Shown: one piece after another, positions 6,962 through 14,244 of the stretch
Numbering within the stretch: position 1 is the stretch's first letter
How the letters are laid out: each line of letters starts with the position of its first letter
From: Fusarium oxysporum f. sp. lycopersici 4287
Lineage: Eukaryota > Ascomycota > Sordariomycetes > Hypocreales > Nectriaceae
Reading direction: 5' to 3'
Assembly (NCBI RefSeq): GCF_000149955.1
Contig: NW_017264862.1
Coordinates: 74,329-88,572 of the forward strand
Length of the DNA: 14,244 nucleotides
The notes under the pieces: model-generated
The model's database searches: none
The model's input: the letters and a program-made list of their open reading frames with translations, nothing else
What the model was told of the DNA's origin: nothing
Position numbers and translations under genes: made by a program

Positions 6962-9250
6962 ATGCGTTTTTCCTCATTCCTCCTCGCGGCATGTGCCTCG
7001 AGTGCATTCGGGCAGTTCCACCAGAATTTCAAGAGATTTACAAACACTAGTATTCCTGCCACTACGACTTCTTCCTCTGTTCCTAGTTCACTTGATACGA
7101 GTGCTACTACGACTGGTAGCTCTGCTCCGTCTACTGCCCCTGTCTCTCTTGGAACGGCCCAGCTTGGTGCAGGTGCTAGTTACACTACTGCACTTGATGG
7201 TTCAGCAGCAGTGTAAGTATATCTTAGCAACTACATAGCATAAGGCACTGACAGACTTTAGCTCTCTCTTCATCCGAAATGGAGTTGCTACGTTCAGACT
7301 CGTGCCATTCCTGGCCGCCTTCGCAGGCCGTCGTGTCTTTGTCATCTTCAGTATCCTCGTTAGGCCTCCTCGCGGAGGCCGTAAGCGTCAAGCGTTTGAA
7401 GGATGCAGCCTCGAAGTTCAGTTGGATGGCCAAAGAATCTACAACCAAGTAATGACCGACACTGGCGGATCAGAGGTTGGACAGAGAAGCAACCCCGTCA
7501 GGCTTAACGCCGAAGGTCGCCCTGATATCCAATACTTCCTGACTTGTGGCTCTGATGCTGTTGAGGATGTTGTTTCTCATCTCTCTGTTGAGCAAGCTGG
7601 AGAAGATGCAGAGACCACACCTATTGCGCCTCTCCCAACGGGTACTGAGACGCCAGGTGTTACTGACACTAACTCTGAGGGTGCTACAACAAACTCCGAG
7701 GGCGAGACTGTTATTCCTTCCAACACTGCTACCCTGCCTAGTACTAACTCTGAAGGATTTACTACCAATTCTGAGGGAGAGACTGTTATTCCTTCCACCA
7801 CTGTTGCCCTTCCTGGTACTAACTCTGAAGGATTTACTACCAATTCTGAGGGAGAGACTGTTATGCCTCCCAGCACGAACTCTGCTGGCTTCACCACGAA
7901 CTCGAACGGCGAGACTATCTTCCCCACTGGAACCGCAACTGGCACCCAGGATCAATCTTCCGCTCCAACTGCTACCTCTTCCGCTGGCTTCCCTGACTTC
8001 ATTGATGCTTTCGCCCTCTTTGGCTGTGTCGGGTCTACTGATGGCTTCCCTACTTTCGAGCTTGCTCAATCTGATGTCTCTATGGATCTGGATCAGTGCT
8101 CTACTCTCTGCCAAGGTCGAGCCTACTTTGGTGTCTATGACACGCAAGTCTTATATTCCCCTTTCTGATTTTGTCCGCAATTACTGACATTTCTAGTGAC
8201 TGCTACTGTGGCGATGAGATTGATGGCGACGAAACCGCCCGTGTTGAGCTAGATTCCTGCGACATTGAGTGCCCCGGTGATGGCTCTCAGTTCTGTGGTG
8301 GTGATTCTCAACGTCGCAGGATGCACCGTCGCCAGGCCGTTCCTTCCGATCGCCTTCTCATGTTTAATGTTGCTGCTCGCGCTCAAACTGATGTTGTCAC
8401 CAGCGAAGTTACTCGAGCCGTAACTGATCAGTCAACTTTCGTCACTACTTTCACCACTACAGTTGCTGTACCCGTCACTACCGCTCCCGAGCGCGTAGTA
8501 TACATCTTTGTTGAGGCCGACTGCAGCGACTGTGACGAGCAGTGGATCTATGTCCCTGAAGTGTGTGACTGCCAGGGCGGCTTCCAATATGTTCCCTACT
8601 TCTGCTTAGGAGGCAGCTGCTCTGGAAAGACTGTGTACAAGTCTCAGGAATGCCACGATTGGTGGAACCACAAGAACTTCTATGTCCCAGCAGACTGCGA
8701 GAAATGCTCCAGTGGAGAGGTCATTTACAAGCCTTGGGATAATTCTTGGGGTACACCTGAGAACTGCAAGCCCGAGGAGATTCCTGCCTGTGAGGGACCC
8801 AAGTGCCCTCTTGTCTACCCTAAGAACAACAAGGGCCAGAACGGAGGTGGTAGCAGTGATCACGGTGGCAGCTCCCAGCCTGGCATGCCCCATGGAGGTT
8901 CAAACAGTGGTTCAAACGGTGGCTACGGCTCTGGCGATCAGAGCAAGGGCTCGAACGACAATGGCTCAAAGGGCAATGCCCCTGGGTGCATTGGAGATGG
9001 CTGCACCGGACCCTACGGCGGTGAATCCAACTCCAAGCCCAATGGTTCCCATGAGTCCAACGGCGGTGACTCCCACGTCGAGTCCGTACCTGGCAGCAAG
9101 CCCACTGGCACGTCTATGGACAGTGGCTCACACGGTGAGCCCGCACCTGGGGGCGAGCCTACTAGCGCTCCCATGGTTGTTAGCGGCGCCGGCAAGCAGG
9201 TTGCTAGTCTTTTTGCTGTTCTGGCTGCCCTCGCACCTGCCCTTCTCTAG
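6962..9250 (+). CDS. Secreted WSC-domain, Cys-rich, GPI-anchored cell wall protein
   Basis: Exons 6962-7212, 7262-8143 and 8197-9250 encode 728 residues. The ATG follows CACC and begins a signal peptide (MRFSSFLLAACASSAFG). A Thr/Ser-rich stretch follows to about residue 80. A basic KRQ (125-127, Kex2-like) precedes a conserved-looking segment, then four tandem repeats lie at about 220-309. Residues 335-415 form a WSC-like domain: FGCVGS (C339), CSTLCQG, YFGVYDT/DCYCGDEI across intron 2, CDIECPG, CGG (411-413). RRQ follows shortly after. Residues 487-581 hold 12 cysteines in a region I do not recognise. A Gly/Ser/Asn/Pro-rich stalk ends in SGAGKQVASLFAVLAALAPALL, a typical GPI-attachment tail. 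WSC domains bind polysaccharides or act in wall sensing. With a GPI tail instead of a transmembrane and cytoplasmic segment, this is more likely a wall protein or adhesin than a Wsc stress sensor. Intron 1 is GT-AG; intron 2 is GC-AG. Confidence 0.85.
7668..7940 (+). repeat. 75-bp (25-residue) tandem repeats in the WSC protein
   Basis: Units start at 7668, 7743, 7818 and 7875. The first two steps are exactly 75 bp and the third is shortened to 57 bp. The protein unit is TNSEGFTTNSEGETVIPS plus a variable seven-residue tail. Units two and three are identical for their first 47 bases, showing a recent duplication, while the first and fourth have diverged. Ser/Thr/Asn content suggests an extended, glycosylated spacer. 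Such arrays in fungal wall proteins often vary in copy number between strains. Confidence 0.9.
8144..8196 (+). other. GC-AG intron inside the WSC domain
   Basis: The donor is GCAAGT and the acceptor TTCTAG, with a CTGAC branch site at 8183-8187. Removing these 53 nt joins YFGVYDT to DCYCGDEI in the correct phase and restores a continuous WSC motif. The nearby GT candidates at 8131, 8133 and 8148 all give a wrong frame or an immediate TGA. Confidence 0.8.
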
Positions 9251-9598
9251 ACATTAAATTATTTCTTTTCTATGTGAATACTTACATTAAACTTGCTTTA
9301 ATACATCAACGTTGCTATGGAGTAAATGATGAAGTCACTGCATCTCTATCAACGTCACTGAGAGGTAAAAGAGTTACTATAATCCTTAACTCAGCTTAAT
9401 GTAGTACCTGAAATGCGCAGATGACAATACCTTCTTGGGAAAATGAAGACATCGCGATATAATTGTCAAAACAACTGCAACTTCACCACTCTCAAAATGT
9501 ATTTTTTCACTAATGGCTGAAATCTAGATTTTTCTTTCTCCGCAAGGCCTAATAGCAACTCAACGTTTAGACGCCATAAGTCCACAGGAATTTGGTAT
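9251..9598. other. Intergenic, 3' flank of the WSC gene
   Basis: This spacer separates the convergent WSC gene and the transcription-factor pseudogene. It is moderately AT-rich with no coding signal. I see no repeat or hairpin of note. Confidence 0.5.
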
Positions 9599-10641
9599 TT
9601 AAAACAGATTCCTTATTATAATATCCTTGAAGATAACAAACTTCTCCTCTGGCTTCTCTGACGCCGAGGACGGCCAATTTCGCAGGACAGCGGATCTGCC
9701 TGTTACACCACCAAGGATTGGAATATCGTAACAACGAAGAAGACATCCAAAGACAGAGGCATTGAGGCTGGACGTCTACGGTTGAAATCAAACATAGCAG
9801 GAAGGCTGATATAGATCTCTTTGGATAATTCGGAGATCACAGAGGTGAATCGACTGTCTTGTAACTTATATTTATCGATCAGGGTGGGGTTCATTGCCTG
9901 AAATAAGAGCGACCCAGCATTGAGGCCGTATAAAATTATTTTGTTGGCAAGTATGCGACTAAGCCAACAGTAGTTCCACGTTCAGGTAAACCAAGGACTA
10001 CCAGACACATGATGTGGTTCATTGCGGAATGTTTGATACGCCCATGATGAATGTAGGGAGACAGCCCAAGCTTCGAGGCCCTGATCACTGGCGATTGCTG
10101 AAGCAAGGAGCTGAGCCTGTGAATACTGGGAGGTCTGTTTGGTGGACACATCTCTATCTACGAGGCTACTCATGATGGAGCAGAACTGAATCGACAGGAA
10201 CAGTGGGTGGTTTGAAGTGGGATTATCACCGACTGGCTCGCATTCTTCCGCCAAATGAAGAAACATCTGTGGAACAGGTTTTCCGCTGATGAGGGACGCT
10301 AGTAACTACAAATTGAATGCAATTAGTACAAGCACGAGGCTGGGCTTAGATTCCACGCAACACCTTGACCAAGGCGGTGTCGTGAATGAATAGGTTTCGA
10401 TTCTTGGTTTCTTCAGGGGCGTTTAGGGCGCCGGCGACGGCTTATCCAATGCTATGCAGACTGGTAGAGCTGAAGGGGTGTTCGCCATTATCAAAGATTT
10501 AGTCAAAGATATATTCAAGTCAAGAATAAAGGGGAAATCAAGGAGTAAACCCAGGAAAGCGCCCACAGAGAACATTATATACTCATGCAAGCCTGTATCT
10601 GCCTTCTTTTTCGGGATTATCGGTCTGCTAAGTGGCAGCAC
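9599..10641 (-). pseudogene. Broken fungal transcription factor (fungal_trans_2-like), zinc cluster missing
   Basis: Minus-strand segments in changing frames line up as one protein. Segment A (about 10641-10440): PKKKADTGLHEYIMFSVGAF, then NTPSALPVCIALDK. A one-base shift near 10440 leads to segment B: AVAGALNAPEETKNRNLFIH, then DTALVKVLRGI, ending at a TAA (10346-10348). Segment C (about 10305-9703): LLASLISGKPVPQMFLHLAE, QGLEAWAVSLHSSWAYQTF, a TGA at 9982-9984, then in the same frame TWNYCWLSRILANKIILYGL and LSKEIYISLPAMFDF. A last frame switch near 9660 gives KPEEKFVIFKDIIIRNLF to a TAA at 9599-9601. The W..SLPxxW, WNxxRxSRIL and IxxSLPxxF pattern is typical of C-terminal regulatory regions of Zn2Cys6 factors. 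The B-C gap may be a lost intron (acceptor TGTAG at 10306-10310). Two frameshifts plus a nonsense codon make it a pseudogene. No zinc cluster is visible upstream. Confidence 0.65.
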
Positions 10642-11108
10642 CTTTTGATGCCGCCTAGAGCAGAGACACTAGTCCTGTCGAGGCAAGCGAATCATCGTTA
10701 AGGTCCAGGTCACTAATTCGCTGCACCTTTGAAGCGGTATGTTACCCCGCACCCGGTCTGCTGAGTAGTTTTCTTAACAGTAACCCTAACACTAACTCAC
10801 GGTGAAACGGGCTAATAAAGCCGGCAGCCTTGCCGTTCGTCTTGAATTGTAACTTAGCTTCATGAGTCCCACAACATCAATCGCTTTATCCAGGTATGCA
10901 CATGCACCCCAACTTCATAGGAACTAGTTCACGTGGCATAATAAATCTCTGGAACTAAATCGTCATGTGACAAAAGATTGAAGTCTTAAATCTTTATGTA
11001 TGTAATCACGCCGAGTAACTGGTTTCCAAAAAGAGCAGATACAGAAGAGAAAATTGGAGAAGATTCTAACCGTGTTATTTGGATCCAAAGACCCCAGTGT
11101 TCGAACCT
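10642..11108. other. Intergenic between pseudogene and cutinase
   Basis: No intact gene. On the minus strand about 10663-10735 reads VQRISDLDLNDDSLASTG, which could be a further upstream piece of the transcription-factor pseudogene, but I found no Zn2Cys6 cluster beyond it. The rest should be the 3' flank of the cutinase gene. Confidence 0.4.
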
Positions 11109-11937
11109 TTAGTAAATTTTGGCTTTCTTCAAGACATAATCCGCCGCCTCATAAACCCTTCCGGGGTAAGCAAAATGAGGCAGGGTCACTTTACTACCCT
11201 TGGCGCAGATGTCATCCCCAGAATTGCAGATGACCAAAGATCTATCTTCTAACCCTTTCAGAGGTGATGGTTGAAGCGGATCGCCAAAGGTGACCGCCGA
11301 GCTGACCCTCTCTAGTATGACTGAGGGTAGGTACTTGGCAGCATTGTGCGCCAATTGTGCTCCCTGCGAGAACCCCGAGATTGAGATCTTGGTCTTTGGA
11401 CATTTGACAGCTACTGCAGCAATATCAAAGGCCCTAAGAAGTGGTATCATTAGCGAAAATGGGAACTCCACGACATGGAATCAACGTACATTCGGAAGCT
11501 ACCGTTGGGATCACCTCCAAGCGCGAAGCCTGTCACATTTGCAGCGTATTCAACCCCTTGCATAGCAACACTCAGTGAGGCTGCCTTTTCACGGAGTGCT
11601 TCAAGGAAAGGTGGGCCGGCTACAGCGCCAACATTGCCTCCTTCATTAGTTCCTCTGGCGAATACGACTGTGATATCAGCGCAGCGAGTTTGGTTGAGTG
11701 CATCCTCTTGAGAATTAACAGTAAATTCTGAGAACAGCTGCTGCCATAGTCTGCTTGTGTCGGCCATGTTAGGATCGGGGGTTGTACTCTGTGGAAACAG
11801 CTCGATGGTGATGTTTTGGAACAGCTCGTCGATTCTTGCGGCATATTTCTTCACGTTGAGATGTGTCTTTGAACTAACCGACGAGTGCCCCTAGATGGAC
11901 ATCGCGAAGGAAGGGTTATCGGAGCCCAAATTCTCAT
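11109..11937 (-). CDS. Cutinase, catalytic domain intact, 5' end disrupted
   Basis: Cutinases are secreted serine esterases that cleave cutin, the plant cuticle polyester. The solid part is 11854-11490 joined to 11433-11109, with a 56-nt intron (GTACGT donor, CTAAT branch, CTTAG acceptor) placed just before the nucleophile region. Family marks in order: RCADITVVFARGTNEGGNVG, FALGGDPNGS, KCPKTKISISGFSQGAQLAH, VTFGDPLQPSP, CNSGDDICAKGS, LPHFAYPG. Ser (11367-11369, GFSQG), Asp (11214-11216) and His (11175-11177) form the expected triad, and the four disulfide cysteines are present. The likely original start is the ATG at 11935-11937, about 100 nt after a TATA box, but its frame (MRIWAPITL...) ends at a TGA before joining the catalytic frame, which has a TAG just upstream. 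No frame yields a complete signal peptide. The first in-frame ATG (11765-11767) gives a 200-residue protein without a signal. It is either a 5'-broken pseudogene or a sequencing indel. Confidence 0.75.
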
Positions 11938-12034
11938 AATTGAAGATTTCGACTGCGAGTAAAAGAAGGTATGTAGGAGGTCTAATTGTGATGAGTATGT
12001 GTTTAATGTGAAACTCTGGAGGATGCGGTTTATG

Positions 12035-12044
12035 AATATTTATA
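12035..12044 (-). promoter_or_regulatory. TATA box of the cutinase gene
   Basis: On the minus strand TATAAATATT lies about 100 nt before the putative ATG at 11937. The intervening leader is C/A/T-rich. This supports 11937 as the ancestral start of the cutinase. Confidence 0.5.
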
Positions 12045-12340
12045 CGCAGTGCCTCTCGTATGCAACAGTCTTTTCAGAGCTACGGCCATCCTTTCATGCT
12101 TACCAATCTCATATTTGCTCATTTCCAATTTACGCCTTACTGTGTTAGCATCTGCCGAGTCCTGAGTCAGCTCCCAATTATCATGCTCGGTCTCGGTTTT
12201 GATTCAAGTCCGAGCTGCTACTAACTATATCGGGGTGGGGGAGAAGTATAGTCCAACTGCAGGTACCGGAGTGATTGGTCTAGCCGGAATAAGCGTGTGT
12301 TATGATGCCGCATATAAAATGTAATATCGACCTAATATGG
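12045..12340. other. Upstream region of the cutinase gene
   Basis: No coding signal. A run of G near 12235 (GGGGTGGGGGAG) and several short CT- or GA-rich stretches are present. It may also contain the degraded terminal part of the Tc1/mariner relic that begins at 12341, but I could not define a terminal inverted repeat. Confidence 0.4.
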
Positions 12341-12490
12341 TCAGTTACAACGACTCCAGTACTTTGTATACAAGCCTTCTGCAGCAACCACAGAGTTAAC
12401 ACGGTTCGGCACGGTCTCGTAAAGGTACTTTAACATACTCTCTCTTAGGTTATTCTAAGCCGCCATCGCAGCTAGTGCTATCAGCAAATT
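12341..12490 (-). mobile_element. Tc1/mariner transposase C-terminal relic
   Basis: The minus strand reads, in one frame, an Ala-rich stretch, a TAG at 12455-12457, then NNLRESMLKYLYETVPNRV and NSVVAAEGLYTKYW, ending at TGA (12341-12343). This is the characteristic end of Tc1/mariner (DDE_3) transposases, where WxxLP-E...LxESMPRRVxAVIAAxGxxTKY precedes the stop. The single internal TAG stands where the family has Trp, fitting a G-to-A change of the repeat-induced type. Only about 50 codons survive; the catalytic DDE part is absent or unrecognisable at higher coordinates. Confidence 0.7.
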
Positions 12491-12700
12491 AGCTGTACAA
12501 TATCCCACATAAGGTGACATAGCTTTGAATCGACTAATGAGATACGTAGCTTCCATGAAGAAATTTGTTTAATGGTTTAATAATATGAAAACATGATTTC
12601 GCTTAGTAACTAATCTCGCTTTTAAGTTCTCTAGCAGACAAAGTAGTAGTTTCGGTGTTTAGGTGCTACTGCCGATAAAACAATCTAGGCATTTTGTAAC
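12491..12700. other. Short degraded spacer between two transposon relics
   Basis: AT-rich, with stops in all frames. It may be unrecognisable remains of either neighbouring element. Confidence 0.35.
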
Positions 12701-12863
12701 TATTATCCAGGGCCACCTAATGCATACCAAAATTTCGCTCCGTCCTGTTGAATGTCCGTCCGGGAGAGCAAAAGAAACGATGGAGCATTTTATCTTCTGT
12801 GCATAAGATGCTATAATGTACAAATGAGAAGCGCGGCAACCTCTCCTTTTATCTGAGAGGTAA
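12701..12863 (+). mobile_element. LINE-type reverse transcriptase C-terminal relic (Tad1-like)
   Basis: The frame from 12708 reads QGHLMHTKISLRPVECPSGR then AKETMEHFIFCA, a TAA at 12804-12806, and goes on past a TGA with EARQPLLLSER. The pattern GHL...H...CxxGxAKETxEHFxFxC is the zinc-binding tail found after the RNase H domain of fungal non-LTR retrotransposons. The reading is short and contains several stops, so the class is moderately sure and the family is not. It lies opposite in orientation to the Tc1/mariner fragment, indicating independent insertions. Confidence 0.5.
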
Positions 12864-13265
12864 GGCAACATTAGACAGCTAGGAATAGATGCTAAATATA
12901 GATATAATATAAGCTATAATCCGATTTATAATTATTATAGGTCACCTAGAATAGAGATAATAGGAATACTACTAACCAAGTAATATTTTATCAATACTAA
13001 CTAATAACTACAAATGCCTTTAAATAGTTAATAGTAGGTATTAATTTAGCTACTAAAGATAGGAATTTGAATACTTGGAGGAAATAAGCTTAAAGTTAAC
13101 CTCTTTCTATTAACACCAAGGAGGACCAAGAAGAAGAGCAACAACTAGACTAGAAGGAACAAGGCGATAATCGTATGGTAAGGCAATAACTAGCGAAGGG
13201 CATGTATCTTTGGCTTCAGAGCCCATTGGACGTTGGCCTACCGGGCGTAATAGACTTGTATACAT
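12864..13265. other. AT-rich block and spacer, no gene seen
   Basis: About 12880-13100 is about one quarter G+C and consists mainly of TA-rich words (TATAATATAA, TAATAGGAATA, CTAACTAATAACTA). It follows the LINE relic directly and may be its mutated tail. From 13100 to 13265 composition returns towards normal. A minus frame stays open here (to 13110), but its sequence shows no domain. Confidence 0.45.
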
Positions 13266-13367
13266 CCACCAAGACCCCATACCTTTTATCGGAGCCGCAG
13301 CCTTGACAATTTGGAAACCGAGACCGGTGTTGGCACCTGTCACAAGCACGAGCTTTTGTGGACCTAT
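13266..13367 (-). pseudogene. N-terminal fragment of a short-chain dehydrogenase/reductase
   Basis: The minus strand reads GPQKLVLVTGANTGLGFQIV then KAAAPIKG. VLVTGANTGLGFQIVKA is the first beta strand plus the TGxxxGxG NAD(P)-binding loop of classical short-chain dehydrogenases. The similarity ends after about 25 residues, far short of the 250 expected, and no YxxxK active site follows. The codon where the start Met is expected (13365-13367, after GCC) is ATA instead of ATG. The fragment is therefore a truncated, startless relic. It points away from the oxidoreductase at 13813, about 445 bp off. Confidence 0.6.
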
Positions 13368-13812
13368 GGCAAGTATCTATAGCTAAAAATAAGGAACACG
13401 TTAAGAGAAAGCATTGTCGTCCTCTCAGTCCGTAGTATAGGATAGGGGACACTTCATTTGTTGTTATTGGCCAGGATGAGCCTTCCCCACACTTTCTCGG
13501 CCGTTAATTCCGCTGGTGATGGCCGGGGCCTAACTCCCGTCTCGGCCGACAATCTCCGGTGCGTTTACGTCCGATGCTGACAAAAATGGGCGGAAGATTG
13601 AACATCTTCGGCATATGGATCGGACCGCTGGGAGGTAACCGGTACCGTCTGCTCGAACGCGGTGAAAAGATGGCCTTCCTGGTAGACTCCATCAACACAG
13701 AGTACCACAGCCGTGAAATACAAATAGACTGCCTTCACATTTATCTCGTCTATCTACCATCATTCTCAATCATTATAGTTCAACAAATAATACCATCTAA
13801 TCAACAACCATC
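13368..13812 (+). promoter_or_regulatory. Promoter and leader of the oxidoreductase gene, with CGG/CCG motifs
   Basis: This 445-bp region separates the dehydrogenase fragment from the oxidoreductase start. It contains a direct repeat TCTCGGCCG at 13495-13503 and 13540-13548, and other CGG/CCG triplets (for example CGGACCG near 13621 and AACCGG near 13638), the half-sites read by Zn2Cys6 factors. From about 13736 to the ATG it is C/T- and CA-rich, typical of a fungal 5' leader. Open frames here, such as 13559-13879 (+), show no domain. Confidence 0.45.
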
Positions 13813-14244
13813 ATGTCTGCCCAAACATCCAAGTCTATTTTTCTGTCCGCCGAGGGCAAGCTCCTCGTTCAGCCAGTGACGGAGAAGTATATGGTTGAAG
13901 GCTCTCAATGCCTCGTCCGCGTCGATTATTCCGCCATCAACCCCTGCGACTATAACTTCTTCTACATGGGACTCAGTTCTTTCATCACCGGGTTCGAGAT
14001 GTCCGGTACTGTGGAGCAGACGGGCCCCGACTCGCCCTTTCAAGTCGGAGACGCCGTTTTTGGCATCTCACCCGTCGTGACCTCAATGCCATCCTCGCAC
14101 GGAACCCATCAGGACTTGGTTGTCGCGAGGTCTGAGCTGCTCTACAAAATCCCAGCTGGTGTATCATCAAAGGAAGCTAGTGTGATCTGTATGCCCGCAC
14201 ACACAGCGGCAGATGCTTTGTTCAACGTCATTGGCCTTGGGAAT
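13813..14244 (+). CDS. Medium-chain oxidoreductase (enoyl/quinone reductase type), 3' partial
   Basis: ATG at 13813 (context ACCATCATG) opens a frame with no stop through the window end: 144 codons of an expected 340-370. It begins with the GroES-like substrate domain of the medium-chain dehydrogenase/reductase superfamily: LVRVDYSAINPCDYNFF (34-50), GFEMSGTVEQTG (60-71), VGDAVFGISP (78-87), GTHQDLVV (97-104), IPAGVSSKEASVICMPAHTA (113-132). The Rossmann NADP-binding half lies beyond the window. The GHE zinc-ligand motif of true alcohol dehydrogenases is GFE here, which points to the zinc-independent branch of quinone and trans-acting enoyl reductases. Related fungal proteins work in secondary metabolism or detoxification, so a role beside a polyketide synthase is possible but no such gene is in view. 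Family assignment is firm; the substrate is unknown. Confidence 0.85.
   Translation, partial: MSAQTSKSIFLSAEGKLLVQPVTEKYMVEGSQCLVRVDYSAINPCDYNFFYMGLSSFITGFEMSGTVEQTGPDSPFQVGDAVFGISPVVTSMPSSHGTHQDLVVARSELLYKIPAGVSSKEASVICMPAHTAADALFNVIGLGN

Noticed and set aside
7470..8147. Open antisense frame of 225 codons inside the WSC gene
   Set aside because: It mirrors the tandem-repeat and Ser/Thr-rich codons of the sense exon, has no domain, and crosses the splice-supported coding frame.
8131..8150. Standard GT donors near the WSC intron 2
   Set aside because: Donors at 8131, 8133 and 8148 lead to a wrong frame or an immediate TGA after the acceptor at 8196.
7546..8187. Open plus-strand frame of 213 codons overlapping WSC exon 2
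   Set aside because: Leu/Arg-rich out-of-frame shadow that also runs through the intron; no recognisable homology.
10781..10790. TAACCCTAAC resembling fungal telomere repeats
   Set aside because: Only one and a half units, not an array; expected by chance.
12659..12871. 70-residue minus-strand open frame
   Set aside because: Antisense of the LINE-like relic, with no recognisable motif.
13559..13879. 106-residue plus-strand open frame across the oxidoreductase leader and start
   Set aside because: Overlaps the well-supported oxidoreductase start in another frame, ends soon after it, and shows no domain.
1..14244. tRNA, rRNA or CRISPR-like arrays
   Set aside because: No cloverleaf, rRNA-like or regularly spaced short repeat seen; the only tandem arrays are the two coding repeats.

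Overview
The window looks like a gene-poor, transposon-scarred stretch of a filamentous ascomycete genome, most likely a Fusarium-like member of the Hypocreales. The support is short introns (53-71 nt) with GTAAGT/GTACGT-type donors, CTAAC/CTAAT/CTGAC branch sites and tight TAG/CAG acceptors; fungus-specific protein families (fungal-specific transcription factor domain, WSC domain, cutinase, GPI-anchored wall protein); and TA-rich, stop-ridden relics of fungal transposons of the kind left by repeat-induced point mutation. The genus is an inference.

Layout from left to right. (1) 1-2288 (+): the 3' part of a four-exon gene. Its first exon encodes 57-residue helical repeats and passes in frame into the middle and C-terminal parts of a Zn2Cys6-type transcription factor; no zinc cluster lies in the window. 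(2) 2289-3381: AT-rich intergenic DNA. (3) 3382-4992 (+): a single-exon, 536-residue protein with two Cys/His modules and a C-terminal T5orf172 (GIY-YIG-like) domain. (4) 4993-6961: intergenic, with an AT-rich block and, at 5507-5700 (-), the decayed end of a DDE transposase with a CCHC zinc knuckle. (5) 6962-9250 (+): a three-exon secreted, WSC-domain, Cys-rich, GPI-anchored wall protein, with 25-residue tandem repeats and a GC-AG second intron. (6) 9599-10641 (-): a frameshifted pseudogene of a second fungal transcription factor. (7) 11109-11937 (-): a cutinase with intact catalytic residues and intron but a broken signal-peptide region. (8) 12341-13367: fragments of a Tc1/mariner transposase (-), a LINE-like reverse transcriptase C-terminus (+), AT-rich DNA, and the N-terminus of a short-chain dehydrogenase (-). 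(9) 13813-14244 (+): the start of a medium-chain (enoyl/quinone reductase type) oxidoreductase that runs off the window.

The genes do not form a visible pathway. Two products are secreted or at the cell surface (the WSC protein and the cutinase), two are regulators (one chimeric, one dead), and the rest is mobile-element debris. This suits a fast-evolving accessory or subtelomere-like region concerned with the host or plant-surface interface. I see no clear-cut new system. The oddest items are the repeat/transcription-factor fusion, the duplicated Cys/His modules beside a GIY-YIG-like domain, and the cutinase that seems to have lost its secretion signal.
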